Source of the DNA: Octadecabacter sp.
Lineage (GTDB): Bacteria > Pseudomonadota > Alphaproteobacteria > Rhodobacterales > Rhodobacteraceae
Direction of reading: 5' to 3'
Assembly: GCA_028825445.1 (NCBI GenBank)
Contig: JAPKAD010000005.1
Coordinates: forward strand, 85,551-149,550
DNA length: 64,000 bases
This document shows positions 60,750-64,000 of this stretch, piece by piece (position 1 is the stretch's first letter; every line of letters begins with the position of its first letter). The notes beneath the pieces are model-generated. The model ran no database searches. It was given only the letters and a program-made list of their open reading frames with translations, and was not told the origin of the DNA. The translations under genes were made by a program, and so were the position numbers.

Positions 60750-62171
60750 ATGGACCTGATGAAGCACTACGTTAATGGGGATTGGGTCGCACCGAAAAGC
60801 GATCAAAATTTTCCTGTTCGGAACCCCACAACAGAAAAGCAAATCGGATCGATTATTTTGGGCAATCAGGAAGATGTTGATCGCGCTGTGAATGCCGCCA
60901 AGAAAGCATTCATAACGTTTTCGCGCACCTCAAAGGCCGAACGTCTTGTCCTGCTCAAGCGGTTACTAATTGAAACTAAGCGGCGTGTCGAAGATCTAGC
61001 ACAGGCAATATCAACTGAAATGGGCGCACCCATTACCATGGCACGCAACGCTCAAGCAGACGCCGCCGTCGGGCATCTGGAAGGTTTTATTGCAGCACTT
61101 AAGGCACAAGACGACCGTGAAATACTTTTAAACGGCGACGTGCAATTACACGAGCCCATTGGTGTTTGTGGGCTCATTACACCTTGGAATTGGCCAATAA
61201 ACCAGATCGCACTTAAGGTCATTCCAGTCTTGGCGACAGGCTGCACCTGCGTGTTAAAACCATCAGAACACACACCGATATCTGCTAAAATCTACGCGGA
61301 AATTATTCACGCTGCGGGTTATCCCAAAGGCGTTTTCAACCTTGTGCACGGCAATGGTATGACCGTGGGAAGCGCGCTATCACGCCATCCCGATGTGCAG
61401 ATGATGTCATTCACTGGATCAACCCGCGCGGGCACTGCGGTTACGAAAGATGCCGCCGATACTGTGAAACGCGTCACGCTGGAACTTGGTGGAAAATCCC
61501 CAAATATTGTATTTGCCGATTGTGACCTAGAAGACCGCGTAACATCATCAGTGCTAGAATGCATGTATAATACGGGTCAATCGTGTGACGCGCCCACGCG
61601 ACTATTGGTGCAACGATCTTGCTATGGTAACGCCCTAAAAATCGCAAAACACGCTGCGAATGGCCAGGCTGTAGGCGACCCAAAACAGGGCGGTGACCAC
61701 ATCGGCCCACTGTTTGATCGTATTCAGTTTGATCGCGTGCAGGAAATGATTAAGACTGGCATCGATGAGGGCGCAACACTGCTTTGCGGTGGGCTGGGTA
61801 AGCCTAAAGGGTTTGAAACCGGGTGGTTCGTTAAGCCGACGATCTTTGCCGACGTAAAAAACGACATGGCCATCGCACAGCAAGAAATTTTTGGCCCAGT
61901 ACTGGTTATTATACCGTTTGAAGATGAAGAGGATGCTATCAAAATTGCTAACGATACGCCATACGGGCTAGCCGCCTATTTGCAAACTGGCAACCCTGCC
62001 CGTGCTGAACGTGTTGCGTCACGGCTATGCGCGGGAGCTGTGCATATCAACGGTGGAGGCTTCAATTACGGATCACCGTTTGGTGGGTACAAACAATCTG
62101 GCAATGGGCGCGAAGGCGGTGCGCTGGGTTTAAAAGACTACCAAGAGGTTAAGACACTGCATTTTGGTTAA
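60750..62171 (+). CDS. Aldehyde dehydrogenase family protein
   Basis: NAD(P)-dependent aldehyde dehydrogenase, 473 residues. It has ITPWNWPINQIALKVIPVLA, SFTGSTRAGTAV (nucleotide binding), LELGGKSPNIVFADCDLE (catalytic Glu) and YNTGQSCDAPTRLLV (catalytic Cys), then QEIFGPVLVIIPF. The usual GQ.C motif continues with Asp-Ala-Pro. AGGAACGAAA precedes the start. The substrate is unknown; proximity to the sox and formaldehyde genes suggests one-carbon or amine metabolism, but this is inference. Confidence 0.93.
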   Translation: MDLMKHYVNGDWVAPKSDQNFPVRNPTTEKQIGSIILGNQEDVDRAVNAAKKAFITFSRTSKAERLVLLKRLLIETKRRVEDLAQAISTEMGAPITMARNAQADAAVGHLEGFIAALKAQDDREILLNGDVQLHEPIGVCGLITPWNWPINQIALKVIPVLATGCTCVLKPSEHTPISAKIYAEIIHAAGYPKGVFNLVHGNGMTVGSALSRHPDVQMMSFTGSTRAGTAVTKDAADTVKRVTLELGGKSPNIVFADCDLEDRVTSSVLECMYNTGQSCDAPTRLLVQRSCYGNALKIAKHAANGQAVGDPKQGGDHIGPLFDRIQFDRVQEMIKTGIDEGATLLCGGLGKPKGFETGWFVKPTIFADVKNDMAIAQQEIFGPVLVIIPFEDEEDAIKIANDTPYGLAAYLQTGNPARAERVASRLCAGAVHINGGGFNYGSPFGGYKQSGNGREGGALGLKDYQEVKTLHFG

Positions 62172-62177
62172 TATTTT

Positions 62178-62205
62178 AGTCGGGCGCATTTTAATTCGCC
62201 CGACT
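62178..62205. terminator. Stem-loop between convergent genes
   Basis: AGTCGGGCG and CGCCCGACT form a perfect 9-bp GC-rich stem with a 10-nt loop between the aldehyde dehydrogenase and adhC stops. The flanking T-run is poor on both strands, so the terminator call is tentative. Confidence 0.55.
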
Positions 62206-62218
62206 ATCAAGACTCAGC

Positions 62219-63331
62219 CTAAAACTCAATCACGGCACGAATGGATTTGCCTTCGTGCATTAAATCAAACCCATGATTAATATCTTCAAGCTTGAGTTTG
62301 TGTGTAATCATAGGATCGATCTCAATCTTGCCATCCATATACCAATCAACAATTTTGGGTACATCTGTACGCCCAGACGCACCACCAAATGCCGTACCAC
62401 GCCAGCTACGCCCAGTCACCAACTGGAACGGACGCGTCGAAATTTCTGCCCCCGCAGGTGCAACACCAATTATAATGCTTTCACCCCAGCCTTTGTGCGC
62501 AGCTTCAAGCGCGGTGCGCATGACGTTGACGTTGCCAGTGGCGTCAAATGTGTAATCTGCCCCACTGCCCGTGAGTTCGACTAGGTACGTAACCAAATCG
62601 CCGTCAATTTTAGACGGATTTACGAAATCGGTCATGCCGAAATAACTCGCCATATCGATTTTTCCATCGTTCAAATCAACACCAACAATCTGGTCCGCAC
62701 CCGCCAATCGCAGGCCTTGGATCACATTGAGACCTATGCCACCGAGGCCAAAAACGATCGCGGTCGATCCAATTTCAACCTTGGCCGTGTTGATAACCGC
62801 TCCAATACCCGTCGTTACACCGCAGCCGATGTAGCAAATTTTGTCAAAAGGGGCGTCTTTGCGCACTTTTGCAAGTGCGATTTCAGGCACAACTGTGTGA
62901 TTGGCAAAAGTTGAGCAACCCATGTAGTGGAAAATTGGAGTCCCATCGAGCATAGAGAACCGCGTTGATCCATCAGGCAGCAAACCCGCACCCTGCGTGC
63001 TGCGAATTTTCTGGCACAGATTAGTCTTCGGATTTAGGCAGTATTCACACTCACGACATTCCGGAGTGTATAGTGGGATCACGTGATCGCCAACTTCTAG
63101 GCTGGTGACGCCCTCTCCGACTTCAATGACAATGCCTGCACCCTCATGGCCAAGAATAGCTGGAAAAATACCCTCTGGATCGTCGCCAGAACGGGTAAAT
63201 TCGTCAGTGTGGCACAAGCCTGTAGCTTTAATTTCAACAAGAACCTCACCTGCACGGGGACTTTCAAGGTTTACCTCCATGATCTCAAGTGGTTTTCCGG
63301 CGGCAACGGCGACAGCAGCTTTGGTGCGCAT
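62219..63331 (-). CDS. frmA: S-(hydroxymethyl)glutathione dehydrogenase / class III alcohol dehydrogenase
   Basis: Zinc- and NAD-dependent enzyme oxidising S-hydroxymethylglutathione, the glutathione adduct of formaldehyde. The 370-residue protein has GLCHTDEFTRSGDDPEGIFP, GHEGAGIVIEVGEGV, the four-Cys structural zinc loop CRECEYCLNPKTNLC, VFGLGGIGLNVIQGLRLAGA and the C-terminal HGFDLMHEGKSIRAVIEF. Length and motifs match class III ADH. Formaldehyde from sarcosine demethylation is the plausible substrate source; the partner S-formylglutathione hydrolase is not in this window. Confidence 0.96.
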   Translation of the reverse strand: MRTKAAVAVAAGKPLEIMEVNLESPRAGEVLVEIKATGLCHTDEFTRSGDDPEGIFPAILGHEGAGIVIEVGEGVTSLEVGDHVIPLYTPECRECEYCLNPKTNLCQKIRSTQGAGLLPDGSTRFSMLDGTPIFHYMGCSTFANHTVVPEIALAKVRKDAPFDKICYIGCGVTTGIGAVINTAKVEIGSTAIVFGLGGIGLNVIQGLRLAGADQIVGVDLNDGKIDMASYFGMTDFVNPSKIDGDLVTYLVELTGSGADYTFDATGNVNVMRTALEAAHKGWGESIIIGVAPAGAEISTRPFQLVTGRSWRGTAFGGASGRTDVPKIVDWYMDGKIEIDPMITHKLKLEDINHGFDLMHEGKSIRAVIEF

Positions 63332-64000
63332 TTGGTAACTCCCAAGAAATATTTGTTTTGGTTTATGGTTTTACCCAATCTAGACGGCAATCTCATCAAA
63401 TGAAAAGGTAACGTCAATCATCATCTATTAGGCCCATACGGAAGACTGACCTTAACGAGCTTTGTTGCGTAGCTCGGTTTGGGGTAAGTCTAAACCTTAC
63501 CAATCATGAAATTAGACTATAGCAACGGTTTTGTGAATGCCAAGTGTTGAGAAACGTTTAGGAATTTCTAATAAAATTAGGATCTCCCTGAGCTGCCAAT
63601 CAAGGTCAAAAACGAAGAAGCGTTGGCCAAATCATTTAACAAAATACATTTTTTGTTTCGACAAAAAATTTGACTGTTATACTGGCTAATTTCCACCAAA
63701 ATATACGCTCACTATTATTAGAAACTGACTCTTTACATTTTGCCTGCTTGCTGTTCGTATGATAAAAATTAATGACATTACGATTTTGCCTAGTGAATTG
63801 ACAGTCTAAACATTTTAAGCTGCGATTGTATTTTTGCCTTAGCGCAAACTATGGCCACCATCTCCAGTGATATTACTAGTTTCTGGGTCCTGCGGGATCT
63901 GATGAAGAAGATCAGATAACGTTACTTCTAATCAAAACTTTATTCTCAAAATTTTAATTTACAATTGCCTGCCTACAATAAACAGTAAATATCTCCAATT
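63332..64000. other. Gene-free end of window, about 670 bp
   Basis: No gene is visible. A minus-strand frame at the far end (about 63840-63900, LLHQIPQDPETSNITGDGGH) has coding-like composition, but its start and end were not found. The region continues beyond the window. Confidence 0.45.

Noticed and set aside
63445..63500. Possible insertion-sequence end near GCTTTGTTGCGTAGCTCGG
   Set aside because: The phrase recalls IS5-like ends, but no transposase fragment or matching inverted end is visible in the remaining 500 bp.

Overview
This 64 kb window comes from an alphaproteobacterium of the Rhodobacterales (Roseobacter-like). The evidence is the gene order: a nuo operon carrying the small companion genes typical of Rhodobacteraceae (DUF5333, DUF5337, a carboxymuconolactone-decarboxylase-like gene) and running into birA, coaX and RNase J, plus surE-pcm-nlpD facing tatABC, and a soxBDAG operon. 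Coding DNA looks AT-richer than in most cultured roseobacters (judged by eye, not computed). No rRNA, tRNA, CRISPR array, phage or intact insertion sequence was recognised.

Layout. 1-5.4 kb (+): purF, an SDR protein, surE-pcm and a LysM/M23 lipoprotein. 5.4-7.9 kb (-): tatABC and a DUF815-type ATPase. 8.1-10.8 kb: a WYL/YafY-type regulator, an orphan ABC ATPase and an atypical SDR. 10.8-16.5 kb: decayed DNA, prfC, a small secreted protein and a DEAD-box helicase. 16.6-38.15 kb (-): a 21.6 kb block with all 14 complex I genes in the order A-B-C-D-E-F-G-H-I-J-K-L-M-N, extra small genes, then birA, coaX and rnj. 38.2-43.2 kb: almost no intact genes. 43.2-49.8 kb: a DegT-family aminotransferase and gph (-), then glmU-glmS-alkD-like-kinase (+). 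50.1-53.3 kb: a decayed sulfur transporter pair, an intact persulfide-dioxygenase-like hydrolase, and adenine deaminase. 53.7-58.7 kb: soxBDAG. 58.8-63.3 kb: a two-cupin protein, a broken reading frame, an aldehyde dehydrogenase and glutathione-dependent formaldehyde dehydrogenase.

The most striking result lies in apparently empty DNA. Read on the minus strand across frameshifts and stops, 38.4-42.1 kb contains recognisable remains of a complete leucine-degradation (methylcrotonyl-CoA) gene set: mccB, mccA, hmgL and an enoyl-CoA hydratase. Between dead mccB and dead mccA sits one fully intact 152-codon membrane-protein gene, and its start overlaps the old mccB stop. A second graveyard at 50.1-50.7 kb holds the two-part YeeE/YedE sulfur transporter directly upstream of its usual partner hydrolase, which is intact. 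Together with several 0.4-1.1 kb gene-free gaps, some inside the nuo operon, this suggests a lineage losing accessory catabolism by point decay and small deletions rather than by clean excision.

The genes form coherent groups: respiration (complex I), envelope and export (Tat, LysM lipoprotein), amino-sugar synthesis (GlmS, GlmU), purine synthesis and salvage (PurF, SurE, Ade), and methylated-amine use with formaldehyde handling (SoxBDAG, GSH-formaldehyde dehydrogenase). The most novel intact pieces are the tightly coupled small ORFs between nuoC, nuoD and nuoE, and the surviving ORF in the dead leucine operon.
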